DNA from: a virus
Reading direction: 5' to 3' (one strand)
IMG/VR virus record: IMGVR_UViG_3300029922_000300
Coordinates: 1 to 23,858 of that record
DNA: 23,858 nt
The number at the start of each line of letters is the position of its first letter. Within the stretch, counting starts at the first letter, position 1. The position numbers and the translations under genes were made by a program. Under the pieces are notes generated by a model. That model had not been told where the DNA came from. It did not search any database and saw only the letters and a list, made by a program, of their open reading frames with translations. Shown here in pieces: positions 13,970 to 21,422 of the stretch.

Positions 13970-14221
13970 TTAGAAGCCCTCCTCTTGCCTCGCTAGGATT
14001 TTATCCATCGGAAGCGGATTACGCGCATCACCGTAGATATGGATGAGACATTCCGACTGTTTCGCAATGTAAGCAAAATACGCTTCATCGCTGTCGTATC
14101 TCTCTCGACTCGACTTGTGATCGTCGATCATAGGAGCAAGTACGCCATTTACGGCAACCTGAACCTGTACATCGCCATTCCCAAGATCGTTGTATCGAAC
14201 CAACTCCACGGCAACTTGCAT
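13970..14221 (-). CDS. Hypothetical protein (83 aa)
   Basis: This is an 83-residue soluble protein. It starts MQVAVELVRYNDLGNGDVQV, whose alternating pattern suggests a beta-hairpin, and has a helical second half (YDSDEAYFAYIAKQSECLIH). The start at 14221 has no clear Shine-Dalgarno (CTCTTCAATT precedes it), in contrast to its tiny neighbours. The last codons contain the Shine-Dalgarno of the 16-residue gene. I do not recognise a family. It heads the tiny-gene row after a 55-base gap from the helix-turn-helix gene. Confidence 0.6.
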   Translation of the reverse strand: MQVAVELVRYNDLGNGDVQVQVAVNGVLAPMIDDHKSSRERYDSDEAYFAYIAKQSECLIHIYGDARNPLPMDKILARQEEGF

Positions 14222-14276
14222 AATTGAAGAGTAGGGCTATGTCATTTGGTTTACAAGGGGTATGGTACAGAACCCC

Positions 14277-14489
14277 CTAATTAATCATGTCTCCGGGGAC
14301 AGAGAAATACCATCTACGGCTTGCTCCACCTAGCCTGCCGTGAGATGTTTTATCGAGCAACACGGGAATTCCAAAATCAGCAAAATGCCCTAATTTTGCG
14401 TATTTGTAAGCCCACTCAGGGCTTCTACCCATAATCCTAGAAAACTCAGACAGAGTAACCCACTCACGATATGGAGACGGAATACTCAT
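14277..14489 (-). CDS. Small helix-turn-helix DNA-binding protein (70 aa)
   Basis: The core VTLSEFSRIMGRSPEWAYKYAK (about residues 11-32) has the shape of a helix-turn-helix of the MerR/excisionase kind: a start strand or short helix, a turn at M-G-R, and a recognition helix S-P-E-W-A-Y-K-Y-A. A wing-like stretch follows (FGIPVLLDK...SRRWYFSVP). The ATG overlaps the portal stop (ATGA), so it is translated together with the portal. Such proteins act as excisionases, repressors or terminase-like DNA adaptors. Lying inside the head gene block is unusual for a regulator. A small-terminase or late-gene control role cannot be excluded. Confidence 0.6.
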   Translation of the reverse strand: MSIPSPYREWVTLSEFSRIMGRSPEWAYKYAKLGHFADFGIPVLLDKTSHGRLGGASRRWYFSVPGDMIN

Positions 14490-16120
14490 CCCTTCTTTCC
14501 ATTCTTCACGCGAGCCAACGCGGCAAGTTGCTGCTGTTCTTTTTGTTCAAGCGCAATCTTCTCCGCATTAGGAATACCAAGCATCTGAAGTCCTCTCTCT
14601 GTATTCAAAACTCCCGTCTTCATTAGATCAGGAACCATGCGGCGCAATGCAATTTCGCTCAATGGTTGAATCGAATCCTCATCCAACATTAGATCGTAAT
14701 CATGGGGATCAAGGATTCCTTCCCACTTCACAATATCAGTTGACTTGTCTCCACGGAACGGCATAGAGAACCGATTCATGTATCTTCCCATCGTGTAGAA
14801 CATACAAGTCGAAAGCTGTGAAATAGTGAACGATTGCAGGCGTCCGGCCAACTGAAGCATTCCAGATGACTGAAGAATAGACGATTCAAATAGTGAAGTT
14901 GATACGTTTCCTTGTCCGGGATTTCCTTGTTTTGCCTCAGTCTGTCCCTGAAGGCGTTGCTGCATCTTCAGAAGGTCACTAGGGAACTGATACGCATTAG
15001 ATGGCAATGCTGGAGATGTACGGCACTCAGGAACCTTTGAATTAGGATTGATCGACTGGACCTCTCCCGGCATTCCACCGAACGATTCAACGTCGATTCC
15101 GGTTGATTGGTCAATGAACCATACTCCGTTGTTCAGACGTACAGAATTCTCGTAAAGCTGCGTGTACAGCTTCTCAGCAAGACTCTGAAGCGTAGAAGAG
15201 AATCGAGTAACTGGAATACCCCAAGGGCCATACAATGGCGGCAAAGCCCAAACCGGAAATATTGGGAAGAATGGGGATGGTATATCGCTTCTCTTAGGGT
15301 ATGGATTTGACCCGTCTGAAAGGATATATCCTTCGCATTCAACAATATAACGACCGTTTCGATACTTCCAAAGGAACTCAGGATCAGTCAATGCCCCATC
15401 GGGAAGGTTATTTTTATCGACAATTTCTCTCGTGTAATCCTTGCAGAACACATGCCTGACTAGTAAACGAGTATCTGAAGAGGTACGTCCTATCGCCGTT
15501 GCCGCACCGGGCATTCCAGGCATAGAGGTCATTGGACCACTAGGCATCTGGAAACCATATCCAGAACCAGTCTGTGAAAGTGTTGCTGATGTTGATCCCG
15601 CCCCAGAGATTTTAAGATTCTTTGAAGTTAGCGGCCAACGCTTGCGAATCTCTTCGATGTGCATCCAATCTTCAAAATACAGATAGGACGGATCAAATTC
15701 ATAATCTGTGGTTGGGTCAAAACCAACGGTACGAGGATCGCGGGACTTTACCCACAAACCGCCCTTGCCATTTCTAAGATCGGGAGAGTAGCAGAGTTGG
15801 AGGAATCCAGTTCCGCAATAGCGAGATGTAGTCGTGGCAAAAAGAGTGTGGTAATTGACTCTTGCTTGCTGCCATTGAGCCTGCAAAGCCTTCTCGCGCT
15901 CCTCTTCTCTGTCTCCCTTTTTGAAAATGAATACCTGCGGAGATACGTCGGAGATTCGGTTCGAGTCCTCAAGAATGATCTTCTGGAGTTCGGGAACAGA
16001 TACAGCAGGGCGAAAAGAGGGAACTTCCCCAGTCGGACCCTTCAACGAATATAAGGCTTCTGCCTCAGAGAAAGCGTTCTCTCCGAGAGCTTTGTTGCGA
16101 GCCTCATCTGACTGGCGCAC
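14486..16120 (-). CDS. Portal protein
   Basis: The protein is 544 residues from GTG 16120. The call rests on its position downstream of the large terminase and upstream of scaffold and capsid genes, its size, and its helical and beta make-up: N-terminal helices, a central beta-rich part (YRNGRYIVECEGYILSDGSNPYP, FPIFPVWALPPLYGPWGIP), a long helix-forming region (FSSTLQSLAEKLYTQLYENSVRLNNGVWFID), then a Gln-rich helical C-terminus. NNGVWFID...GEVQSI is the 'v-w-x-x-d...p-G-x-v' region seen in podoviral portals. The ring would anchor the terminase and tail adaptor. The reading frame stays open 32 more codons upstream (to 16216) with portal-like sequence (DEYRDGRARHIEEWVRQ), so the GTG start may be too short. 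Confidence 0.8.
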   Translation of the reverse strand: MRQSDEARNKALGENAFSEAEALYSLKGPTGEVPSFRPAVSVPELQKIILEDSNRISDVSPQVFIFKKGDREEEREKALQAQWQQARVNYHTLFATTTSRYCGTGFLQLCYSPDLRNGKGGLWVKSRDPRTVGFDPTTDYEFDPSYLYFEDWMHIEEIRKRWPLTSKNLKISGAGSTSATLSQTGSGYGFQMPSGPMTSMPGMPGAATAIGRTSSDTRLLVRHVFCKDYTREIVDKNNLPDGALTDPEFLWKYRNGRYIVECEGYILSDGSNPYPKRSDIPSPFFPIFPVWALPPLYGPWGIPVTRFSSTLQSLAEKLYTQLYENSVRLNNGVWFIDQSTGIDVESFGGMPGEVQSINPNSKVPECRTSPALPSNAYQFPSDLLKMQQRLQGQTEAKQGNPGQGNVSTSLFESSILQSSGMLQLAGRLQSFTISQLSTCMFYTMGRYMNRFSMPFRGDKSTDIVKWEGILDPHDYDLMLDEDSIQPLSEIALRRMVPDLMKTGVLNTERGLQMLGIPNAEKIALEQKEQQQLAALARVKNGKKG

Positions 16121-16216
16121 CCATTCTTCGATGTGACGCGCTCGACCGTCTCGATATTCGTCAGGCTGAGACTTGCGATTCGTTCGGATGGTATAGATAT
16201 TTGAGATGGCCTTATC

Positions 16217-16381
16217 CTATGCGCGTCGTGAGTGCTTCTTTTTTGCTTCCCGTACTTCGCCCTTGCCGGAAAGACCCTTAGAGCGGGCATGTTTAGACCT
16301 GAAATGATTGCGGGGATTCTTCTCTGCCTGATCTTTCGTCTCCGCTGCTTCCGCTGTAGTTTGAAACTTTGCTCTGTCCAT
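16217..16381 (-). CDS. Small basic protein (54 aa), in frame with portal across an amber codon
   Basis: ATG at 16381 has a near-ideal CAGGAGG Shine-Dalgarno; an earlier start nine codons upstream lacks one. The 54 residues (MDRAKFQTTAEAAETKDQAE..., then RSKHARSKGLSGKG, ending KKKHSRRA) include 16 Lys/Arg, mostly in the second half, after a weakly acidic first half. It ends at TAG (16217-16219). The next 32 codons continue open into the portal frame. No family is recognised. It resembles the other small basic proteins of this module and may bind nucleic acid. It lies downstream of a promoter candidate. Confidence 0.65.
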   Translation of the reverse strand: MDRAKFQTTAEAAETKDQAEKNPRNHFRSKHARSKGLSGKGEVREAKKKHSRRA

Positions 16382-16398
16382 AAAATCCTCCTGAGACA

Positions 16399-16427
16399 AT
16401 ACAAACACCCTTCCACTTGAGAGTCAA
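16399..16427 (-). promoter_or_regulatory. Candidate sigma70-type promoter before the portal block
   Basis: On the minus strand TTGACT (16427-16422) is followed after 17 bases by TTGTAT (16404-16399). The -35 is good and the -10 weak. It sits in a 90-base gap, 18 bases upstream of the ATG of the 54-residue gene. The -35 is preceded by the same CCTC as the stronger promoter at 22.2 kb (CCTCTTGAC in both). Confidence 0.4.
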
Positions 16428-16471
16428 GAGGTAAGTGCAATACTATCAACAGTTAGCAATTATTGGATAAC

Positions 16472-16954
16472 TTATGCACTAGGGATGTTTTCTCCCCTGA
16501 GCCATTCGGCAAGTAGCGTAGCAGGTGTCTTCCCTGTTTCTGTAGTCCTTTTGCGGAACTCTTCGAGCTTCATCAACATCTCGGACAACTCTTTCATCGT
16601 CATCACTCCACCATTGACGAGATAGGCAGAATTGTCCGATAAGTCCTTTTGATAGCACTCATAAGCCGCCGACTGGCTGATCTTCCTATTCTCAGAAAAT
16701 CGCTTACCAATCTCATCAATAATGTTATTGGCTTTCTTTCTATCCTCTGGTGATACCGCTACTTGCGGGTGATCCACGGGTAAATCGCTCCCGTTGTCCT
16801 TTTTTGGACGGCCTCGACGTTTGCGGACTCCAGTTTTTTCGACTGCCTTTTCGCTTCCAATTCCGACAACTTTGCTTCGGACGGGACGACTGATCGGTGT
16901 TTCTCCAAACTCGGGGTTGAAGTTGTCTCCGAGAAAAGATGTGTAAATATCCAT
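16472..16954 (-). CDS. AT-hook-containing protein of unknown function (160 aa)
   Basis: This 160-residue protein carries the AT-hook-like core KRRGRPKKD (about 45-53), a motif that grips the minor groove of AT-rich DNA. A helical C-terminal half follows (SPEDRKKANNIIDEIGKRFSENRKI; MTMKELSEMLMKLEEFRKR). The ATG has AGAGG about seven bases upstream. Its first 65 codons overlap, in another frame, the last 65 codons of the 87-residue frame. Position directly after the large terminase suggests a packaging or head-assembly helper, possibly an unusual small terminase; this is inference from the DNA-binding motif and neighbours. Confidence 0.65.
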   Translation of the reverse strand: MDIYTSFLGDNFNPEFGETPISRPVRSKVVGIGSEKAVEKTGVRKRRGRPKKDNGSDLPVDHPQVAVSPEDRKKANNIIDEIGKRFSENRKISQSAAYECYQKDLSDNSAYLVNGGVMTMKELSEMLMKLEEFRKRTTETGKTPATLLAEWLRGENIPSA

Positions 16955-17022
16955 TCGATTGCCTCTGCTTTCTGCTCGTCAGGAAGTTCGATGATGATGC
17001 GGTTTCGGTCACGAATTATCAA
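16759..17022 (-). CDS. Hypothetical overlapping gene (87 aa, TTG start)
   Basis: TTG at 17022 overlaps the terminase stop (TTGA) and the frame runs 87 codons to TAG. The unshared first part, MIIRDRNRIIIELPDEQKAEAI plus EWIFTHLF, looks like genuine protein: a beta strand and then an amphipathic helix. The rest (SELEAKRQSKKLESANVEAV) is charged and helical but is also the other frame of the 160-residue gene for 196 bases. A GGTGGG lies very close (three bases) to the TTG. Either two overlapping genes exist, or a frame change joins the start of this frame to the 160-residue frame. Function unknown. Confidence 0.45.
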   Translation of the reverse strand: MIIRDRNRIIIELPDEQKAEAIEWIFTHLFSETTSTPSLEKHRSVVPSEAKLSELEAKRQSKKLESANVEAVQKRTTGAIYPWITRK

Positions 17023-18848
17023 ATTCCCACCAGCCTATTCGGTGAATTTTTCTTCTTGTCGTACCTCTGAAGCATTCTCAGATGGTCATTAGAGTTGAAC
17101 AGAAGCGCCCCAAATGCCGTAGTACTAGGGTCGTTTACCCAAGTCAACGCTGATGCGTCCTCGGACGTACTGGCCCTGCCAGTAAGAGCAATCTGAGCTG
17201 CTGCCAACTCTTCAGCAGTCAACATTACATTTCGAGACTTCCGTTTCTTGCATGTAGTTGGGTGAAACTGTTCTTTCGCAATCCAACCCAATAACCCCGC
17301 CATGAAAACATCATCGTGTCCGACTGCCACCTCCCAACGGAAGTTTTCAATTTTAGCCGCTGTCATCTGTGCCACAAAAACCTTGTCTCTTGGAATAGCT
17401 TCTTTCCGGTAAAGCGATGTCCTGAAAAGATTGAACATCATTGACCTATATCGTGACGTTGTCTCGAATCCGAACGCTGTACCCGGCTTTCCATCGAACT
17501 TATCGTCTCTCCCCTTCCATCGATACTGATTCGGGTAGAAGTGCCTGTCTCTCAGGTCGCGCATCACGACATAGCCAAGTCCATTTAGCTCTACGTTCAA
17601 GCAAGCATTGTTGAAGAATCTGCCAATCAATCCGGCGTACTCGGCAAGGGTCTCAGGAGATACTCGGCTCATGTAACGCGCTGCCATGTTTCCCGTCTCT
17701 GCGTTCCACATGATGATTGCAGCATAATCCCCCACTCCGATGTTATTCTCGTCACCACGGGCGGTATCAACCCCAGCAAAGTAGTGTTCTCCCGGCTGGG
17801 GCATCTCCCATATTGCCAACAAAGATTCATCTGGATGGGTTGATGGTTCAAACTCTGGTCTACCCGTAACAGTATTTTTTACGATTCGTCCATAATGAAT
17901 CGGATTCATCTTCGACAGTTCTGCAAACTGGACTTCCTGATGAGAGAATGCAGGCTGACCAGATGCGATAAACGCCTCTTGTGGAGTAGATGGGTATTCA
18001 GCCCTCCAGTTATCAATCGACGATTCGCACTTCGTATGAAGAGTGTTTCTGAACCACGCAATGCGATCCTTTCCAAGTTTGATCGGCTTCTTTGTGATTG
18101 GGTCATAAAGATCGTTCATCAACCACTTTTCGTAGTCGTCAGCCGGAGCATCTTCCGCATCTTCTGGATTTCCTACATAGTTGTCATCCTGAAACCACGG
18201 AAGGAAGATCGGTAGGAACTCATTGTCTCCGGCCTCGGCTCCATTCCAATACTCGTAGTAAGACTCTCCCGGCCCCTCCATCCCGTTCGCAGTAGTTTCA
18301 ATCAAGCAAACATTGTCAGGATCAGATGACAGTGTGTTTAGAATGCTGGTGTAAGCCCCCTCATACGGGTAGAAAGCAGCCTCAGTCATGTGGACAGAAG
18401 ATAGAGTCATGCCACGCTGGCCATGAACTGTTGCCGCCGTATATGATTTCAAGTCTGAAGGTTCGGCGTTCTGGTGGAAGTAGTCGATCTTCTTGGAAAC
18501 AAAATCGACGTGAGGATTAATCCCCTTCAAGTCTTTTGCCATCATCTTCGCTTGAGAGAAGATAGTGTTTCCTACTTCGATGTTCTGAGCAATGATTGCG
18601 GCATGTGCGTCTGACCGAGAAGCAATGTGGGATATTTGAATCAGGTTAGCAAATGTAGAGATACCAAGACGACGACCCTTCAAGAAAATTATGTACAGTC
18701 TTCGCTTCTTGGCAATATGCTCTTTCGCCTGCTCAATAATCTGCATCTGCTGAGGGCGAAGTTTAAACGGTATTCTATAACCCAAGTCCCGATCTCGGAT
18801 AGACAATCGGGACGCAAGTTTTACAACACGATCTAGGTCTAGGGGCAT
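17019..18848 (-). CDS. terL: Terminase large subunit (packaging ATPase-nuclease)
   Basis: The 609 residues show both motor and nuclease signatures. ATPase: Walker A-like KGRRLGIST (57-65), Walker B-like SVHMTEAAF (151-159, Glu156 as likely catalytic carboxylate), and coupling motif LIETTANG (182-189). The linker motif WRAEYPSTPQEAF (281-293) is typical of terminases. The RNase H-like nuclease has acidic residues at GVDTARGD (Asp361), NVELNGLG (Glu420) and GHDDVFMAGLL (Asp512/513). Length is normal. The enzyme docks on the portal, cuts concatemers and drives DNA into the prohead. The start at 18848 directly follows the TAA of the upstream zinc-finger gene; the stop overlaps the TTG of the 87-residue frame. 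Confidence 0.95.
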   Translation of the reverse strand: MPLDLDRVVKLASRLSIRDRDLGYRIPFKLRPQQMQIIEQAKEHIAKKRRLYIIFLKGRRLGISTFANLIQISHIASRSDAHAAIIAQNIEVGNTIFSQAKMMAKDLKGINPHVDFVSKKIDYFHQNAEPSDLKSYTAATVHGQRGMTLSSVHMTEAAFYPYEGAYTSILNTLSSDPDNVCLIETTANGMEGPGESYYEYWNGAEAGDNEFLPIFLPWFQDDNYVGNPEDAEDAPADDYEKWLMNDLYDPITKKPIKLGKDRIAWFRNTLHTKCESSIDNWRAEYPSTPQEAFIASGQPAFSHQEVQFAELSKMNPIHYGRIVKNTVTGRPEFEPSTHPDESLLAIWEMPQPGEHYFAGVDTARGDENNIGVGDYAAIIMWNAETGNMAARYMSRVSPETLAEYAGLIGRFFNNACLNVELNGLGYVVMRDLRDRHFYPNQYRWKGRDDKFDGKPGTAFGFETTSRYRSMMFNLFRTSLYRKEAIPRDKVFVAQMTAAKIENFRWEVAVGHDDVFMAGLLGWIAKEQFHPTTCKKRKSRNVMLTAEELAAAQIALTGRASTSEDASALTWVNDPSTTAFGALLFNSNDHLRMLQRYDKKKNSPNRLVGI

Positions 18849-19262
18849 TTACTTCACCAATTCTGCAAGTCCCATCTTCCCGCGATTGTACTCACGGATG
18901 CACCCAATCGAGCATAGAACCTTAGTCTGCACTATTCCAGTTAACTGATCCTTTACTTGAATCATCTGAGGAACCTTAGTCCCAGACGCAATAATTCGGC
19001 GACAGACAGCACATTCATCCTCATCAGGGATAAGCCTCTGATTGATCTCTTCAGATGCTGCCTGACAGATTGCCCTAAACCGAGCAAGTTCTTCCAATGC
19101 TTCAGACTTGCTCAGTTCCTCACGATACCGCTTACGAATAGCAGGAAGAGGAGAATCGAGAAACTGCTCCAAAGTCAACCCCCCTACCGACCCTTCAACA
19201 ATCTCTGCCTGTTTAGGAGGACGACCCGGCTTGCGTTGAATAGCTACTGACGTTTCACTCAT
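18849..19262 (-). CDS. Zinc-finger-like protein upstream of terL (candidate small terminase)
   Basis: This 137-residue protein starts with an AT-hook-like KPGRPPK (about 11-17), followed by helices (PAIRKRYREELSKSEALEELARFRAI, about 40-65), then four cysteines in C84-x2-C87 ... C117-x3-C121 (ECAVCRR, VLCSIGCIREY), fit for one zinc. It lies immediately before terL with no gap, where small terminase genes usually are, and has DNA-binding features. No classical small-terminase sequence is recognised, so that role is a suggestion. The Shine-Dalgarno is GAGGAG; the start overlaps the previous stop by one base (TAATG). Confidence 0.7.
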   Translation of the reverse strand: MSETSVAIQRKPGRPPKQAEIVEGSVGGLTLEQFLDSPLPAIRKRYREELSKSEALEELARFRAICQAASEEINQRLIPDEDECAVCRRIIASGTKVPQMIQVKDQLTGIVQTKVLCSIGCIREYNRGKMGLAELVK

Positions 19263-19573
19263 TATGCTCTCCTCGATTTTTTCATCTGTTCAAAACTGTA
19301 GCGATCTTGCATCTCTTCTCTAAGAGAAGAATCCATGTTGATTTGCTTCATCCGTGGCGGTGGAGCTTTAAGAAGCATATTGCGCTTTGCCAAGTCTTTA
19401 CGGCTTGCATCACGCATCGCCGCTTTGGTCTTCACCTGAATAGACTGAATCTTGCAGTCTGCACACAACTTACAGTAGAACACAAAGCAGTCTTGCCGCT
19501 CTTCGGCGCATACCATCGTGTTTCTGTTTGGACCAGGATGGTCTGGGTTCTTGCACTCAGGCAACTTTGGCAT
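19262..19573 (-). CDS. Cysteine-rich zinc-binding protein (103 aa)
   Basis: The first 40 residues hold C7, H12, C22, C29, C34, C37 and C40 (CKNPDHPG, MVCAEERQDCFVFYCKLCADC), enough for one or two zinc sites, including a C-x2-C-x2-C run. The rest is basic and helical (RKDLAKRNMLLK, REEMQDRYSFEQMKKSRRA). ATG 19573 has GAGG seven bases upstream and lies inside the last codons of the preceding gene (17-base overlap). A small nucleic-acid-binding or adaptor protein is plausible; no known family was recognised. Confidence 0.65.
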   Translation of the reverse strand: MPKLPECKNPDHPGPNRNTMVCAEERQDCFVFYCKLCADCKIQSIQVKTKAAMRDASRKDLAKRNMLLKAPPPRMKQINMDSSLREEMQDRYSFEQMKKSRRA

Positions 19574-20090
19574 TCTTCAACCTCAAATCTCTTATTGGCA
19601 TTTCGTTCAAGTAAGGATTCAACCCAACTACCCTAGGCTGAGATTGTATGACCCAAGTATCAGTTTCAACACATATCTTCATCATTTCAAACGTCTTGGA
19701 AATACTATCTGCTATTCTGCTCAAGTTTGGAACTGGTATCCTTGGCTTGATCGTACCTCTTCCACCCCAAGGAAAGAATCCTGTATCCTCTGCCCACTGG
19801 CGGTACTTGGAAACAACTGGGGTGTACTCCGGCATGAAATACTTCTGATATTCCTTTCGAGCATCCTCATAGCAAACAGAACAGATGTTGATTCCTTTCT
19901 TAGAGATGAAAGCGTACTTGCACCGAACACAGATGCGGCAATCAATCAGTTTCTCCAACCTCTCTCTAAATCTTCTTTTATACTGTGCATTTATTGTCTG
20001 AGAAAGTTGTTCCTTGCTATAAATTCTGAAGCCCCCTTTTGCTACGAGGCGAACCTTTCTGTTGTCTGGTCTTGGAATATGCTTGTACAT
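19557..20090 (-). CDS. Zinc-ribbon protein of unknown function (177 aa)
   Basis: This 177-residue basic protein contains C51-x2-C54-x2-C57 and C70-x2-C73 (CRICVRCKYAFISKKGINICSVC), a clear zinc ribbon. It follows a Arg/Lys-rich helix (NAQYKRRFRERLEKLIDC). The second half is unlike any family I know (YRQWAEDTGFFPWGGRGTIKPRIP). The ATG has AGGGTG about five bases upstream. It sits in the run of zinc proteins leading to the terminase. DNA or RNA binding is likely from the ribbon and charge, but not proven. Confidence 0.65.
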   Translation of the reverse strand: MYKHIPRPDNRKVRLVAKGGFRIYSKEQLSQTINAQYKRRFRERLEKLIDCRICVRCKYAFISKKGINICSVCYEDARKEYQKYFMPEYTPVVSKYRQWAEDTGFFPWGGRGTIKPRIPVPNLSRIADSISKTFEMMKICVETDTWVIQSQPRVVGLNPYLNEMPIRDLRLKNAKVA

Positions 20091-20096
20091 TTCACC

Positions 20097-20648
20097 CTAC
20101 TTGTAATGGCTTACAGCCCCTTGTCCTCTGCATACAGGACATGTACCGCCACCTGCAATGATTCCCTGACCACCGCACCTTCCGCATCCTGTAGGGAGAT
20201 TCTGTGGCCTTGGAGTACGCTTGCGAGTCTTGGGAGCTACTTGCTCAACTGGTTCATCATCTTTGGGGAACTCAACTGGTGTAGCGTTGTCTTTCTCAAG
20301 TTCACGCTGTAATTGCGTCGCCTCTGCTGCCTCTCGTTCGTACTCTTCAATTTCAGGAGATGGGGGAGCAGATGGGTCTTGAATCTGATGTACAGGTACT
20401 TTCTTTGGTTCCATCTGCACAACTTTATTATCAATCGAGGGTTTCTTGTCGCCGAACTTAAATACCTTCGTGTCGGTTGGAGTGACGAGAATCAGCTTAC
20501 GCGCTCCCGCAGTCTCTCCGATTGCCTTGATTACATTTGCCGACACAGATTTAGCCAGAGAAGAGTCTGACACTCGTAAGGTGAACTCTCCATCATCCTC
20601 ATAGACTGCAAGCATTGGTGCTAACTGAATTGGAATTGAATTAGACAT
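20097..20648 (-). CDS. Protein with C-terminal DnaJ-type zinc finger (183 aa)
   Basis: From ATG 20648 (MSNSIPIQLAPMLAVYEDDG) the protein has 183 residues. GAGG lies six bases upstream of this ATG, while the frame's farther start (20699) lies inside the neighbouring gene. The N-terminal 60-70 residues are an alpha/beta unit; a Pro/Glu-rich linker follows (PSAPPSPEIEEYEREAAEA). The end carries two CxxCxGxG repeats (CGRCGGQG and CPVCRGQG; Cys155, 158, 170, 173), the hallmark of the DnaJ cysteine-rich domain. No J-domain (HPD) is present, so it is not a DnaJ co-chaperone. Such isolated fingers occur in phage and bacterial proteins that bind nucleic acid or other proteins. It overlaps the upstream gene by eight bases. 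Confidence 0.7.
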   Translation of the reverse strand: MSNSIPIQLAPMLAVYEDDGEFTLRVSDSSLAKSVSANVIKAIGETAGARKLILVTPTDTKVFKFGDKKPSIDNKVVQMEPKKVPVHQIQDPSAPPSPEIEEYEREAAEATQLQRELEKDNATPVEFPKDDEPVEQVAPKTRKRTPRPQNLPTGCGRCGGQGIIAGGGTCPVCRGQGAVSHYK

Positions 20649-20844
20649 TGGAAACCTCTGGAACCCCAAATTTACAAGAAACTTCTGTTTTACTGCCATA
20701 AGACCATACTGAAGTTATAAAATTTCTTTGCATACCATTTTTGGATGTCCAAGATATGGTAGAAGTTCTAGTACCATTGTCAAAACTTTCGATATATCTA
20801 AAACCGGGCCAATTTGAAATTGGAAGTTTGTACGGATCACTCAA
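20641..20844 (-). CDS. Hypothetical protein (67 aa, TTG start)
   Basis: TTG at 20844 has AAGGGG six bases upstream and overlaps the upstream stop by eight bases; the frame ends at TAA inside the next gene's start. The sequence is MSDPYKLPISNWPGFRYIES followed by strand-like alternation (TRTSTISWTSKN, FITSVWSYGSKTEVSCKFG) and is probably a small all-beta protein. I do not recognise it. Context is the coupled row of small genes leading to the terminase. Confidence 0.55.
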   Translation of the reverse strand: MSDPYKLPISNWPGFRYIESFDNGTRTSTISWTSKNGMQRNFITSVWSYGSKTEVSCKFGVPEVSNV

Positions 20845-21133
20845 ATTTCACCCCTTCTGATTTCTCAAACAATTCTGCATCTCGAACCAAGTCCCGCAAC
20901 TCCGATTTCAAACCCTTGTTATCATGCTCCCAAATCTTGAACTCTTGATCCTCGGATGCCACCTTCAAAGCATCTGCCATTGGCAACCCTCCACCCGTCA
21001 TTTTGTGGGTGCCAACACATCCACCCTTCTCATTCAGAACAGCCAAGTCAATTCCCTCGTATGCTCTCTGACGACGCTTACCCTCGGCCTTCTGCTGCTG
21101 AAACTCTTCTGAAATGTGGTACTCACTTCGCAT
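20837..21133 (-). CDS. Hypothetical charged protein (98 aa)
   Basis: ATG 21133 (MRSEYHISEEFQQQK) has a perfect GGAGG six bases upstream; an earlier start eight codons upstream lacks such a site. The 98-residue protein is highly charged and helical at both ends (EEFQQQKAEGKRRQRAYEG; LKSELRDLVRDAELFEK) around a short Gly-rich middle (GGCVGTHKMTGGGLP). It overlaps the previous stop by 11 bases. No family is recognised. Confidence 0.6.
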   Translation of the reverse strand: MRSEYHISEEFQQQKAEGKRRQRAYEGIDLAVLNEKGGCVGTHKMTGGGLPMADALKVASEDQEFKIWEHDNKGLKSELRDLVRDAELFEKSEGVKFE

Positions 21134-21422
21134 CAGGTACCTCCGATGTCCAACCATTCATCTCAATCATCAACTCCTGGATCTTGCGCATCACATGATC
21201 GACCGCAGCAGGCGTCTTGCACACAATCGTTGGGCTATACCCAAGAAACCAGTAATACTTAGCCTTTGGTGACTCAGGAGTACCCGGACCATAAACCCCA
21301 ACATTCACACGCAACCGGCACTGACGCTTCACCTGAAACGCCGCCCTTACTGCATTCCGATTGTCGTTCTTGTCTACATCAGACTGAGACGGCAAGTTGA
21401 TTAGAATCTCGGGATCAATCAT
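21123..21422 (-). CDS. Hypothetical protein (99 aa)
   Basis: ATG 21422 shares a base with the upstream TGA (TGATG), suggesting coupled re-initiation; a TTG one codon earlier is also possible. The protein has a basic beta-rich middle (AAFQVKRQCRLRVNVGVYGPG) and a helical end (AAVDHVMRKIQELMIEMNGW). No motif identifies a function. It is one of five consecutive small coupled genes after the tRNA-like element. Confidence 0.6.
   Translation of the reverse strand: MIDPEILINLPSQSDVDKNDNRNAVRAAFQVKRQCRLRVNVGVYGPGTPESPKAKYYWFLGYSPTIVCKTPAAVDHVMRKIQELMIEMNGWTSEVPDAK

Noticed and set aside
14222-14276. Terminator after the helix-turn-helix gene
   Set aside because: A 7-base-pair stem with one wobble pair (AGGGGGT/ACCCCTT on the minus strand) is present but no T-run follows; too weak to call.
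16042-16449. 135-codon minus-strand frame across the 54-residue gene and portal start
   Set aside because: It has no Shine-Dalgarno, and its frame conflicts with the 54-residue gene and with portal-like sequence.
19518-20312. 264-codon plus-strand frame opposite the zinc-protein genes
   Set aside because: It is antisense to well-supported overlapping genes with zinc motifs and Shine-Dalgarno sequences, and its translation is Leu/Ser/Cys-rich with no domain.
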